Translations under genes and position numbers: made by a program
Part shown: positions 1-5,639 of the stretch, piece by piece
Layout of the letters: each line of letters starts with the position of its first letter
Position numbering within the stretch: the stretch's first letter is position 1
Notes under the pieces: model-generated
Databases searched by the model: none
What the model saw: the letters and a program-made list of their open reading frames with translations, nothing else
What the model was told of the DNA's origin: nothing
NCBI GenBank assembly: GCA_028065135.1
Contig: JAPTWR010000053.1
Coordinates: 1-5,767, forward strand
Length of the DNA: 5,767 nucleotides
Direction of reading: 5' to 3'
Origin: Acidithiobacillus sp.
Lineage (GTDB): Bacteria > Pseudomonadota > Gammaproteobacteria > Acidithiobacillales > Acidithiobacillaceae

Positions 1-164
1 AGGCGCCGGAAAGCGATCGCACCCAAGCCCGCGACAATCCCCACAAAGAACGCCAGAATCAGATGAAAAGCCGGGTTCGTCCGAAACACCCCCTGCCATC
101 CCTTGACGTGGCGTTCCATGACGAGGGCATCCATGTTGGCGGGCAGGGAAGAATCGTTGGCCAT
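1..164 (-). CDS. ClC-family chloride channel/antiporter, N-terminal part (truncated by window edge)
   Basis: This is the first 54 codons of a gene that continues past the left edge. ClC proteins are membrane proteins that move Cl- through a channel or exchange it for H+. The visible part is a hydrophilic start of about 30 residues (MANDSSLPANMDALVMERHV), then a hydrophobic helix at residues 33-52 containing FFVGIVAGLGAIAFRR. That matches the first membrane helix of bacterial ClC proteins, where a VGxxAGLGAxAFR pattern is typical. The ATG at 164 is preceded by GGAG seven bases upstream; a GTG two codons earlier is possible but too close to that site. The gene is divergent from the LysR-type regulator gene. 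The selectivity-filter motifs (GSGIP, GREGP and others) lie outside the window, so channel and exchanger cannot be told apart. The family call is fairly firm but rests on one helix. Confidence 0.78.
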   Translation of the reverse strand, partial: MANDSSLPANMDALVMERHVKGWQGVFRTNPAFHLILAFFVGIVAGLGAIAFRR

Positions 165-190
165 CAGCACACTCCGGGGACTCACTTTTA

Positions 191-219
191 AAAATATGCT
201 ATTCTTGCGGGCTAATCAA
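191..219 (-). promoter_or_regulatory. Candidate sigma-70 promoter for the ClC-family gene
   Basis: Read on the minus strand, TTGATT (214-219) and TATTTT (191-196) are separated by exactly 17 bases, each matching 4 of 6 consensus positions. Transcription would start near 184, about 20 bases before the ATG at 164. The site lies in an AT-rich patch between divergent genes. This is a pattern match by eye with no experimental support. Confidence 0.42.
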
Positions 220-228
220 ATCGCTTTA

Positions 229-240
229 ATTGAAAACAAT
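229..240. promoter_or_regulatory. Candidate operator dyad (ATTG-N4-CAAT) between ClC and LysR genes
   Basis: This is a perfect 4+4 dyad, ATTG AAAA CAAT, in an AT-rich stretch just upstream of the LysR-type gene's ribosome binding site. LysR-type regulators usually bind short AT-rich dyads (T-N11-A type) between themselves and a divergent target gene. T226 and A238 lie in T-N11-A spacing across this site, but the extended symmetry is poor. It could be an autoregulatory site or chance. Confidence 0.25.
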
Positions 241-243
241 ATC

Positions 244-248
244 GGAGA
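244..248 (+). promoter_or_regulatory. Ribosome binding site deciding the LysR gene start
   Basis: GGAGA lies five bases before the ATG at 254. The frame could be extended upstream to a TTG at 230, but that codon has no comparable purine-rich site and would add eight residues not expected before the LysR winged helix. The ATG at 254 is therefore preferred. Confidence 0.7.
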
Positions 249-253
249 AGCCG

Positions 254-1177
254 ATGACGATAGGTGTCGAGCAGTTACTTGCCCTCCTCGCGGTTGCAGA
301 AACCGGCAGTGTCAGCGAAGCCGCACTACGCCTGGGACGGGGACAGCCTGCCATCTCGGAACGCTTACATAAACTGACACAGGAAATCGGCGAGCCATTA
401 TACCTCCGTGAGGGTGGTGGTATTAAGCTGACCGCCGTCGGGCGGGCACTCATCCCTGACATCCGACAGTTGCGTGCCACCTTGCAAGACATTGAGAACC
501 TGCTTGTGCATCAAAAATCTCTGCAATCGGGAGAACTTCGTGTCGCTTCTACCAGCCTTATTGCCAATTATTTACTACCGCACTATTTGCAAAGCTTTCA
601 GAAGCAGAATCCAGGGATCAATCTCTACATAAAGAGCGGAGCGACCTATTGGGAACATATCAATCTTTCCGAACTGGACGTTTTCTTTTTTGAAGGAGAG
701 ATGGATATACCGCATCTACCGGACAGTTATGAAATACAGCCGTGGCTAACAGGTGAAATCATCGCGGTCATGCCCAAAACGCATCCTCTGGCGTCGGCAT
801 CGACACTGAGTCTGGAAGATGTGCAACCTTTTCCTGTGGTATGGCGAGAACCTTCTTCAGGAGTCCGTAGGACACTGGAAAAGGCTTTCAGGCAAAATGA
901 CATCCAGCCGACGCATTTCATTGAAGTGGCTGATGTGGAGTCCGTTGGCGCTATGGTGAAAGCGGGTTTGGGAATAGGTTTCATGACGCGCACAGTGTTT
1001 GAGCAGAGATCAGATTGGGGCCTGATCTCTCAGCCCATAACATCCTCGCAGATGATATGGCAGAGTTATATGGCTATTCCCAATCCGGCGAGGCGTTCCC
1101 GCGCGTTGTCGGTTTTTTTGGATCTTATCGACTCGTCTACCCCATTGGACCGAGTTTCTTCTGAGTCAGCGCTATAA
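254..1177 (+). CDS. LysR-type transcriptional regulator
   Basis: This 307-residue protein has the usual length and architecture of LysR-type regulators. These are cytoplasmic DNA-binding proteins, normally tetramers, that activate or repress nearby, often divergent, genes in response to a small ligand. Residues 4-62 form the winged helix-turn-helix: EQLLALLAVAETGSVSEAA, then the recognition segment GRGQPAISERLHKLTQEIG and the wing with LYLREGG and LTAVGRAL. A linker helix covers roughly residues 62-90. The ligand-binding domain starts with GELRVAST near 93 and includes GEIIAVMPKTHPLA and, near the C-terminus, VKAGLGIGFM, both typical of the family. The ligand is unknown; it does not look like CbbR or CysB from what is visible. 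The gene is divergent from the ClC-family gene, a likely target. Its last 41 bp overlap the 3' end of the convergent ATPase gene, and no terminator is evident. Confidence 0.93.
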   Translation: MTIGVEQLLALLAVAETGSVSEAALRLGRGQPAISERLHKLTQEIGEPLYLREGGGIKLTAVGRALIPDIRQLRATLQDIENLLVHQKSLQSGELRVASTSLIANYLLPHYLQSFQKQNPGINLYIKSGATYWEHINLSELDVFFFEGEMDIPHLPDSYEIQPWLTGEIIAVMPKTHPLASASTLSLEDVQPFPVVWREPSSGVRRTLEKAFRQNDIQPTHFIEVADVESVGAMVKAGLGIGFMTRTVFEQRSDWGLISQPITSSQMIWQSYMAIPNPARRSRALSVFLDLIDSSTPLDRVSSESAL

Positions 1178-3617
1178 AATCCTGATGTCTCGGCGTATTG
1201 AGATCCAAGTGCTTATATACGCGGATCTTGACCCAATCCTCAATGAATATCCAAAGGATACAATATACCCATACTGCACCGGCCTCACCCCAGGTGATGG
1301 AGGGTACCAGACCCATGGGGTAAACCACGAAAAATGTCGCCGCAGCCTTGGTCAAAATGGCAGACCAAAGGAGTGTCGCTGAGGGATAGGGTTTCCTCAA
1401 AAAAGATTTGTGCGTCCGCGCAATGAACAAAGTCAAATGCCCGGCAATCGCAAGTTTGAGGAAAACCAGGGTTTGCAGATGCGGGATGTCCATGTGGAAA
1501 TAATCTTTAGCGATGAGCAGCATGCCGAAGGTTTCCACAACTCCGATGAGCCCCAGTACGGTGGACACCGTGAGGACGCGGTGCATGTCCCAACGTACAG
1601 GTTTGGGATCCAGCCAGGTGTTGTCGGTGGCGATGGCCATGATCGGCACATCATTAAAAAACGCCAGCAAGATGATCATGATGGCAGTAATGGGATAAAA
1701 ACCGAAAATCAGCATGGCGAGCACAACGAAGACCATGATACGGATAGTTTCAACGATACGGTAAATTGCGTAGCTGTTCATGCGCTCGAAGATGCGGCGA
1801 GCCTCCTCAACAGCGCTGATGATGACATTCAGGCCCGGCGTCATCAGCACCAGAGCGGCCGCTGCCCGAGCGGCATCCGTGGCACCGGACACTGCGATGC
1901 CCACATCTGCCTGCTTGAGGGCCGGGGCGTCGTTGACGCCGTCCCCGGTCATGGCCACCAAATAACCGTCGCTTTGCAAGGCGTTGACGATGTCATACTT
2001 GTGTTCCGGGAAGACCTGGGCAAAGCCATCGGCGGCGGCGATTTTCTGCCGCAGTTGCGGTGGAAGATGGGCCCCATCCATCCTTTTGCCAAAGACCTCG
2101 TCGGCCGGAAGGATGTTCGTACCTAACCCCAACTGTCCTGCGATCTCCTTGGCAATGGCCCCGTTGTCGCCGGTGACCATCTTCACCTGGATGCCGTGGG
2201 CCTCGGCTTGGGCGATGGTGCTCCGGGAGTCCTCCCGGGGCGGATCGAAGAGCGGAACGATACCGAGGAACTGCCAGTCCTCCGTCCCTGTCTTGCGGGC
2301 CACACCCAAGGTGCGGTAACCCTTCTCGGCCAGGGCCTGCACACGCCCTTGCGTTTGCTGGAGCAAAGGCTTGGGCAGATGGCAGAGGCCTAGGATCACC
2401 TGGGGTGCGCCCTTGGTCACGGTCCACTCCTGACCGGAGGAGTCCGTCACCTGAGCTTCGGTGCGTTTGCCTACTGGATCAAAGGGGGTGAAGTGCGTTT
2501 GTTTCCAGCCCGTGAGGAGTTGGGGATCCTTGACCGCGCCGAGCACCGCCAGATCGATAGTGTCCTGATCTTCCGCCTTGGAGGCCAGCGCCGCAGCGCG
2601 TAAGACTTCTTCCTCCCCAATACCAGGGGTCGGCTCCAGGGAGCCCAGGGTCAGTTTGTTCTGTGTAAGGGTCCCGGTCTTGTCCGAGCACAGTATCTGC
2701 ACCCCGGCCATCTCCTCGATGGACTGCAGACGGGTGACGATGGCCTTCATGCGTGAGAGCTTTAGGGCGCCCAGGGCCATGGTCACGGACAGTACCGCGG
2801 GCATAGCCACCGGGATGGAGGCAACAGTCAAAATGAGGGCGAATTGCAGCAAGGTGAGGAAGGATTGACCGCGAAACATCTCCACGGTAATGAGCACGGC
2901 CACCAAGCCCAGGGCGATATAAATGAGATAATCGCCAATACGCAAGACGGCCTTCTGGAAATGGGATACGGCGCCGGCCTTTTGGACAAGGCCCGCCGTC
3001 TTGCCAAAAAAGGTGTTCATCCCGGTGGCGGTGATCACGGCCACCATCTCGCCTTGCTTGACGATGGTGCCGGAATACGCCACGTCGGCCACCTTCTTGC
3101 TCACTGGCAGGGATTCCCCGGTCAGCGCCGACTGGTCCGCGCTGAGATAGTCTCCTTCCAGCAATTGCACGTCCGCAGGGATGATGTCTCCCAGCCGGAT
3201 ACGGATGACGTCGCCAGGTACCAGATCCGCGGCCAGAACTTCTTGCCATTCGCCGCCGCGCAGCACCCTGCCCTTGAGAGCCAGTTGGCTTTTGAGCACC
3301 TCCAGGGCGTTACTGGCCTTGTATTCCTGCCAAAAGCCGATGGCCGCGTTGAAGAGCAGAAGCAAAGAGATGATGGTCAGATCAGCCCAATGACGCACGA
3401 CGGCTGACAGGATAACCGCCACTTCGATCATCCAGGGTATGGGTCCCCAGAAATAATGCAGAAAGCGCATGAGGGGGCTGATTTTCTTTTCCTTGAGAGC
3501 GTTCGGACCGTATTGCTGTAGGCGCTGCTCTGCTTCGCTGCTCGTCAGGCCGGCCGGACTGGCGTGCAAATCAGTCAGAGTTTTCTCGATAGGCTGAGTT
3601 TTATCTGGATCGGTCAC
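1137..3617 (-). CDS. Plasma-membrane-type H+-transporting P-type ATPase (type IIIA)
   Basis: This 826-residue membrane pump uses ATP to move cations, almost certainly protons, out of the cell. Its parts appear in order: cation-ATPase N-terminal domain (10-50, with LTSSEAEQRLQQYGPNAL); M1-M2 (about 55-97); actuator domain with TGES at 166-169; M3-M4 (about 228-285) with PVAMP at 269-273; phosphorylation site CSDKTGTLTQN with Asp312; nucleotide domain with KGAPQ at 402-406; hinge motifs MVTGDN at 480-485 and MTGDGVNDAP at 556-565; and M5-M10 (about 620-800). From memory of Arabidopsis AHA2, Asn106, Arg655 and Asp684 appear matched here by Asn90 (M2), Arg626 (M5) and Asp656 (M6, in FFNDVPIM), which supports H+ specificity. 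Only about 25 residues follow the last helix, so the long autoinhibitory tail of plant pumps is absent. GTG at 3617 is chosen for its AGGAG site; a TTG at 3656 would add 13 residues. The role is probably pH homeostasis or maintenance of membrane potential. Confidence 0.95.
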   Translation of the reverse strand: MTDPDKTQPIEKTLTDLHASPAGLTSSEAEQRLQQYGPNALKEKKISPLMRFLHYFWGPIPWMIEVAVILSAVVRHWADLTIISLLLLFNAAIGFWQEYKASNALEVLKSQLALKGRVLRGGEWQEVLAADLVPGDVIRIRLGDIIPADVQLLEGDYLSADQSALTGESLPVSKKVADVAYSGTIVKQGEMVAVITATGMNTFFGKTAGLVQKAGAVSHFQKAVLRIGDYLIYIALGLVAVLITVEMFRGQSFLTLLQFALILTVASIPVAMPAVLSVTMALGALKLSRMKAIVTRLQSIEEMAGVQILCSDKTGTLTQNKLTLGSLEPTPGIGEEEVLRAAALASKAEDQDTIDLAVLGAVKDPQLLTGWKQTHFTPFDPVGKRTEAQVTDSSGQEWTVTKGAPQVILGLCHLPKPLLQQTQGRVQALAEKGYRTLGVARKTGTEDWQFLGIVPLFDPPREDSRSTIAQAEAHGIQVKMVTGDNGAIAKEIAGQLGLGTNILPADEVFGKRMDGAHLPPQLRQKIAAADGFAQVFPEHKYDIVNALQSDGYLVAMTGDGVNDAPALKQADVGIAVSGATDAARAAAALVLMTPGLNVIISAVEEARRIFERMNSYAIYRIVETIRIMVFVVLAMLIFGFYPITAIMIILLAFFNDVPIMAIATDNTWLDPKPVRWDMHRVLTVSTVLGLIGVVETFGMLLIAKDYFHMDIPHLQTLVFLKLAIAGHLTLFIARTHKSFLRKPYPSATLLWSAILTKAAATFFVVYPMGLVPSITWGEAGAVWVYCILWIFIEDWVKIRVYKHLDLNTPRHQDFIALTQKKLGPMG

Positions 3618-4022
3618 GGCGCGCTCCTGTGAAGATGGTGCAGATATATTCGGCAAATTTTAAATCGTCCTAAAAACTTTCATCGTTCTGTGATGGCTCG
3701 GTTAGCCCATCGCGACGACAGCTTGGGAGGAAGTCACTGAGCCGCGGCGGGGTAAATGATCTTTTCGGATAGTAAGGGTAACCTGCGGGCAGCCGGTTCC
3801 GCCATTGCGTCCCTGTTGAATATATAGGTATGAAAAATATGACCATTATGTGCTTTCCGGTCGAGAGCCGTCGAAGTCCTTCCACTGGACGCGCGCCAGA
3901 TCATCTGCGGTGTGAGGCGGTTGGCCGCCGCGATAAAGACCTTGCGCAGGGGACTGGGGGGACACGCCGCTGCTTTGGCGGCATGCCACAAGCCTCCAGC
4001 GAATAGATGATAGGCGAATCGA
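3618..4022. other. Intergenic region between the ATPase gene and the rpoS unit, no convincing gene
   Basis: About 400 bp without a recognisable gene. On the minus strand there are open frames of 71 and 85 codons (3670-3885 and 3734-3991) and a 59-codon stretch without ATG ending at the TAA at 3846. None has a recognisable domain. The 85-codon frame starts at a TTG only one base after its nearest GGAG. A GGAGG near 3993-3997 could serve an ATG at 3984-3982, but that frame closes after 27 codons. The segment 3820-3850 is AT-rich and contains TATATT on the minus strand, so a promoter for the ATPase with a long leader is possible but not well formed. The region may also hold remnants of a decayed gene; nothing in it could be assigned. 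Confidence 0.55.
3624..3628 (-). promoter_or_regulatory. Ribosome binding site deciding the ATPase start
   Basis: Read on the minus strand, AGGAG sits six bases before the GTG at 3617, an ideal arrangement. The alternative TTG at 3656 follows AT-rich sequence (AAAATT) without a Shine-Dalgarno match. The AT-rich stretch just upstream, including TTTAAAAT around 3656-3663 and AATATAT around 3643-3649, looks more like a promoter or leader than coding DNA. A -10-like TAAAAT is present, but no convincing -35 element was found at the right distance. Confidence 0.7.
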
Positions 4023-4064
4023 TCATGCGTCGGTGCGCAGTCTGCTCATGGCAGACGCATCGAT
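4018..4064 (-). repeat. Bulged inverted repeat (potential RNA hairpin) downstream of rpoS
   Basis: On the plus strand the left arm ATCGATCATGCGTC (4018-4031) pairs with the right arm GACGCATCGAT (4054-4064). This gives 11 base pairs interrupted only by a three-base bulge (TCA, 4023-4025), which is exactly the stop codon of the 16-codon open frame read on the minus strand. Inside the loop, TCTGC (4041-4045) and GCAGA (4051-4055) form a competing 5-bp stem. No T-run follows, so it is not a classical terminator. It could stabilise the 3' end of the rpoS transcript, act with the short frame as a leader element, or be a chance fold. Confidence 0.45.
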
Positions 4065-4073
4065 GGTTTCCAT
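4023..4073 (-). CDS. Possible 16-residue small ORF with strong ribosome binding site
   Basis: A 16-codon frame (METIDASAMSRLRTDA) begins 19 bases after the rpoS stop. It is preceded by GGAGGA, one of the best Shine-Dalgarno matches in the window, about six bases before the ATG. It ends in TGA, and the same frame is then open for 58 more codons. The whole small frame lies in a region able to fold into a hairpin. It may be a real small protein, a leader peptide for something downstream, the 5' end of a gene broken by the TGA, or an accident: the GGAGGA is also one arm of the possible rpoS terminator. No function is claimed. Confidence 0.25.
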   Translation of the reverse strand: METIDASAMSRLRTDA

Positions 4074-4092
4074 AAAAAGTCCTCCAAGAGGA
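4074..4092 (-). terminator. Possible short intrinsic terminator directly after rpoS
   Basis: Immediately after the rpoS TAA, the minus strand reads TCCTC, loop TTG, GAGGA, then C and five T residues. That is the layout of a Rho-independent terminator, but a five-base-pair stem is short for efficient termination. The second arm is also a near-perfect ribosome binding site for the ATG at 4073, so the element has two competing readings. Confidence 0.35.
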
Positions 4093-5049
4093 TTACTGCA
4101 ATTCGGTGTAATGGCGCAACAGCTCTAAGGCCTCCTCTTGCAGCTGCCTGACCCGTTCGCAGCTTACGCTCAACTCTTTACTGATGGCGGAAAATGTCTC
4201 CCCGTCCTGACCGTCCATGCCGAAACGACGGATCAGGATCATGCGATATCGCATGTCCAGACGCATGAGGGCTCGATGAATTTGCCTTTGGAAGTTCTGT
4301 TCCTCAAGAGATGCCTCCAGATCCGGCTGATCCGTGTCCGCCAGCGTCTGGGCCAAAGACGGGCTGCCCTCCCGTCGGGAGGAGGGAACATCCAGACTGA
4401 CCACATGGCGGTCCTGCTGCAGACAGTCCTCCACATAGGCGACGGACTTTCCCATGGCCTGTGCAACCTCCTCTACGCGAGGTTTGCCATGCATCGTTTG
4501 TGCGAGCTGCCGGGAACTGCGTAGCACCGCGCTCAGATTTTTGATGATATGGATAGGCAAACGCACCACCCGCGACTGGTTCATGATGCCGCGATCAATA
4601 CCTTCGCGAATCCACCAGGTGGCGTAAGTGGAAAAACGAAACCCCCGCGTAGGATCAAAAAGCTCTGCGGCACGTATCAATCCGAGATTGCCTTCTTCAA
4701 TGAGGTCGAGGAGCGGAAGGGGGTGCCGCTGCTGGTAGCGGCGCGCAATGCGGACAACAAGACGGAGGTTGCATTCAATCAGGCGATTACGTGCCGTGAG
4801 ATCGCCCTGTTGTACTCTGAAGCCAAGGGAGATCTCCTCCTCCACCGTGAGCAAGGGCTTGTGGCTGATTTCCTGCAGATAGAGACTCATGGCGTCGAAA
4901 TTATCGGGAGCCTCGTCGGCTTCCCAGGCAGGCTCTGCTATCGTTTCGAATTCCGGTGTTTCGGGCCAGAGGCGGGCTTCGCTCTGTCCAACCTCGGCCA
5001 TTTCTTCAAGAGCGTCTGGAATATCAGCGCCGGCATCTCCTGTCAACAT
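4093..5049 (-). CDS. rpoS: RNA polymerase sigma factor RpoS (stationary-phase / general stress)
   Basis: This 318-residue sigma-70 family protein (E. coli RpoS has 330) directs RNA polymerase to stress and stationary-phase promoters. Residues 1-50 are an acidic extension without a full region 1.1. Region 1.2 is at about 52-85 (DAMSLYLQEISHKPLLTVEEE). Region 2 is at 86-167, with CNLRLVVRIARRY, LLDLIEEGNLGLIRA and the -10 recognition helix FRFSTYATWWIREGIDRGIMNQ. Region 3 is at about 168-250 and region 4 at 255-318. Lys170 in PIHIIKNL matches E. coli RpoS Lys173, a residue that separates RpoS from housekeeping RpoD (which has Glu there); with the lack of region 1.1 this supports RpoS. The -35 recognition helix reads SCERVRQ, with Cys297 where Arg is nearly invariant (TRERVRQ). 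ATG at 5049 follows AAAGGA by six bases. It is the second gene of a unit with the 115-residue protein. The usual upstream nlpD of enteric bacteria is absent. Confidence 0.94.
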   Translation of the reverse strand: MLTGDAGADIPDALEEMAEVGQSEARLWPETPEFETIAEPAWEADEAPDNFDAMSLYLQEISHKPLLTVEEEISLGFRVQQGDLTARNRLIECNLRLVVRIARRYQQRHPLPLLDLIEEGNLGLIRAAELFDPTRGFRFSTYATWWIREGIDRGIMNQSRVVRLPIHIIKNLSAVLRSSRQLAQTMHGKPRVEEVAQAMGKSVAYVEDCLQQDRHVVSLDVPSSRREGSPSLAQTLADTDQPDLEASLEEQNFQRQIHRALMRLDMRYRMILIRRFGMDGQDGETFSAISKELSVSCERVRQLQEEALELLRHYTELQ

Positions 5050-5070
5050 GGTCGATCCTTTGCGCTGGAC

Positions 5071-5418
5071 TCAGGCAGCCGTTGAGGGAAACACCGTGAT
5101 GCGCGGAATATGGTTCGAACCGCGCTTGTCACACATCATCATGTTCACATAGCGTTCAATGGATTGCCGTGAAAGGGCATCCATTTCGCTGCAGCGCGCG
5201 GCAATCCAGCATTCCGCCTTGTAGACATTGCCCAATCGTGCACGGGGCGCATCGAAAAGAGATTGCGGCACATGGAGTTCCAGATGGCATGCAGTGCGCG
5301 CGGTGAAATCCAGGATGGCATGGTCACGATGGGAGATGGTGGCGACGGAGACGGTTTCCTGATTAGCATAGAGAAGTCCATTGTTGATCTGATGCTGTAT
5401 GGCGTTCGGCAGATCCAT
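5071..5418 (-). CDS. Hypothetical 115-residue protein, first gene of the rpoS unit
   Basis: I do not recognise a family. The protein looks soluble: there is no signal peptide or membrane helix, and no long low-complexity stretch. Residues 20-50 (QETVSVATISHRDHAILDF and following) alternate in a way that suggests beta strands; residues 80-97 (DALSRQSIERYVNMMMC) suggest a helix. It has four Cys (44, 70, 76, 96) and six His (9, 30, 33, 45, 49, 103), so metal binding is conceivable but unproven. The ATG at 5418 follows AGAGG by four bases. The TGA lies 21 bp before rpoS, and the rpoS ribosome binding site is inside that gap, so the two genes are very probably co-transcribed. Overlapping frames (78 codons on the same strand, 64 on the other) look like shadows. 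Realness rests on length, ribosome binding site, promoter and position. A role in controlling RpoS would be pure inference. Confidence 0.68.
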   Translation of the reverse strand: MDLPNAIQHQINNGLLYANQETVSVATISHRDHAILDFTARTACHLELHVPQSLFDAPRARLGNVYKAECWIAARCSEMDALSRQSIERYVNMMMCDKRGSNHIPRITVFPSTAA

Positions 5419-5436
5419 GGAGCCTCTTTAGCGGAT

Positions 5437-5452
5437 ATCCTTACTAAAGGAT
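5437..5452. promoter_or_regulatory. Inverted repeat at the rpoS-unit promoter, candidate operator
   Basis: ATCCTT (5437-5442) and AAGGAT (5447-5452) form a perfect 6+6 inverted repeat with a four-base spacer. It overlaps the end of the predicted -10 box and the expected transcription start near 5444, a classical position for a repressor site. It could equally form a small hairpin at the 5' end of the message. The binding protein is unknown. Confidence 0.35.
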
Positions 5453-5479
5453 CTTAACATAAGAAATAATATATCCCAA
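5451..5479 (-). promoter_or_regulatory. Candidate sigma-70 promoter for the hypothetical gene-rpoS unit
   Basis: On the minus strand, TTGGGA (5474-5479) and TAAGAT (5451-5456) are separated by 17 bases, each with 4 of 6 consensus matches, in an AT-rich stretch. The leader would be about 25 bases to the ATG at 5418. A second possibility further upstream is the extended -10 element TGTTATAGG (5488-5496, minus). Both are by-eye matches. Confidence 0.45.
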
Positions 5480-5521
5480 GCGCACACCCTATAACAGGCA
5501 AGAACCGTCCGTGAAACCTCG

Positions 5522-5537
5522 CCCCTGTTTTCAGGGG
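5522..5537. repeat. GC-rich hairpin CCCCTG-TTTT-CAGGGG between eno and the rpoS unit
   Basis: A perfect 6-bp stem with a four-base loop, followed on the plus strand by AAACTTTT. The imperfect T-run would suit a plus-strand terminator, yet no plus-strand gene precedes it. Read on the minus strand, downstream of enolase, there is no T-run. It may contribute to termination or 3' stability of the enolase message, or be incidental. Confidence 0.3.
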
Positions 5538-5639
5538 AAACTTTTCGAGCGCGGCCCCTCTTCCCAAGAATATGTTTGGAACGCTCCAGCTAACTTCCTC
5601 GCCCCACGAATGCACACCCGTCACCAGTACCAAGGTATA

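Noticed and set aside
1410..2126. 238-codon plus-strand open frame opposite the ATPase gene
   Set aside because: It is antisense to well-conserved ATPase motifs; its product is rich in His, Asp, Gly and Gln with no domain, as expected of a mirror frame of a GC-rich gene.
2223..2238. Hairpin CCGGGA-GTCC-TCCCGG inside the ATPase gene
   Set aside because: It lies within the conserved coding segment for DPPREDS, so the symmetry is explained by codon content; no T-run follows.
2479..3249. 256-codon minus-strand frame overlapping the ATPase gene in another frame
   Set aside because: The ATPase frame contains all the diagnostic motifs over this stretch without interruption; the alternative frame is Arg- and Gly-rich and featureless.
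3734..3991. 85-codon minus-strand open frame upstream of the ATPase gene
   Set aside because: It begins with TTG only one base after a GGAG, has no recognisable domain, is rich in Ala, Arg and Pro as expected of chance frames in GC-rich DNA, and overlaps other equally long chance frames.
4549..5085. 178-codon plus-strand open frame opposite rpoS
   Set aside because: It runs antisense to the conserved regions 1.2 and 2 of the sigma factor and shows no family features or ribosome binding site.
5522..5545. Intrinsic terminator on the plus strand (CCCCTG-TTTT-CAGGGG then AAACTTTT)
   Set aside because: No plus-strand gene ends upstream of it and the T-run is broken, so it is listed only as a hairpin.
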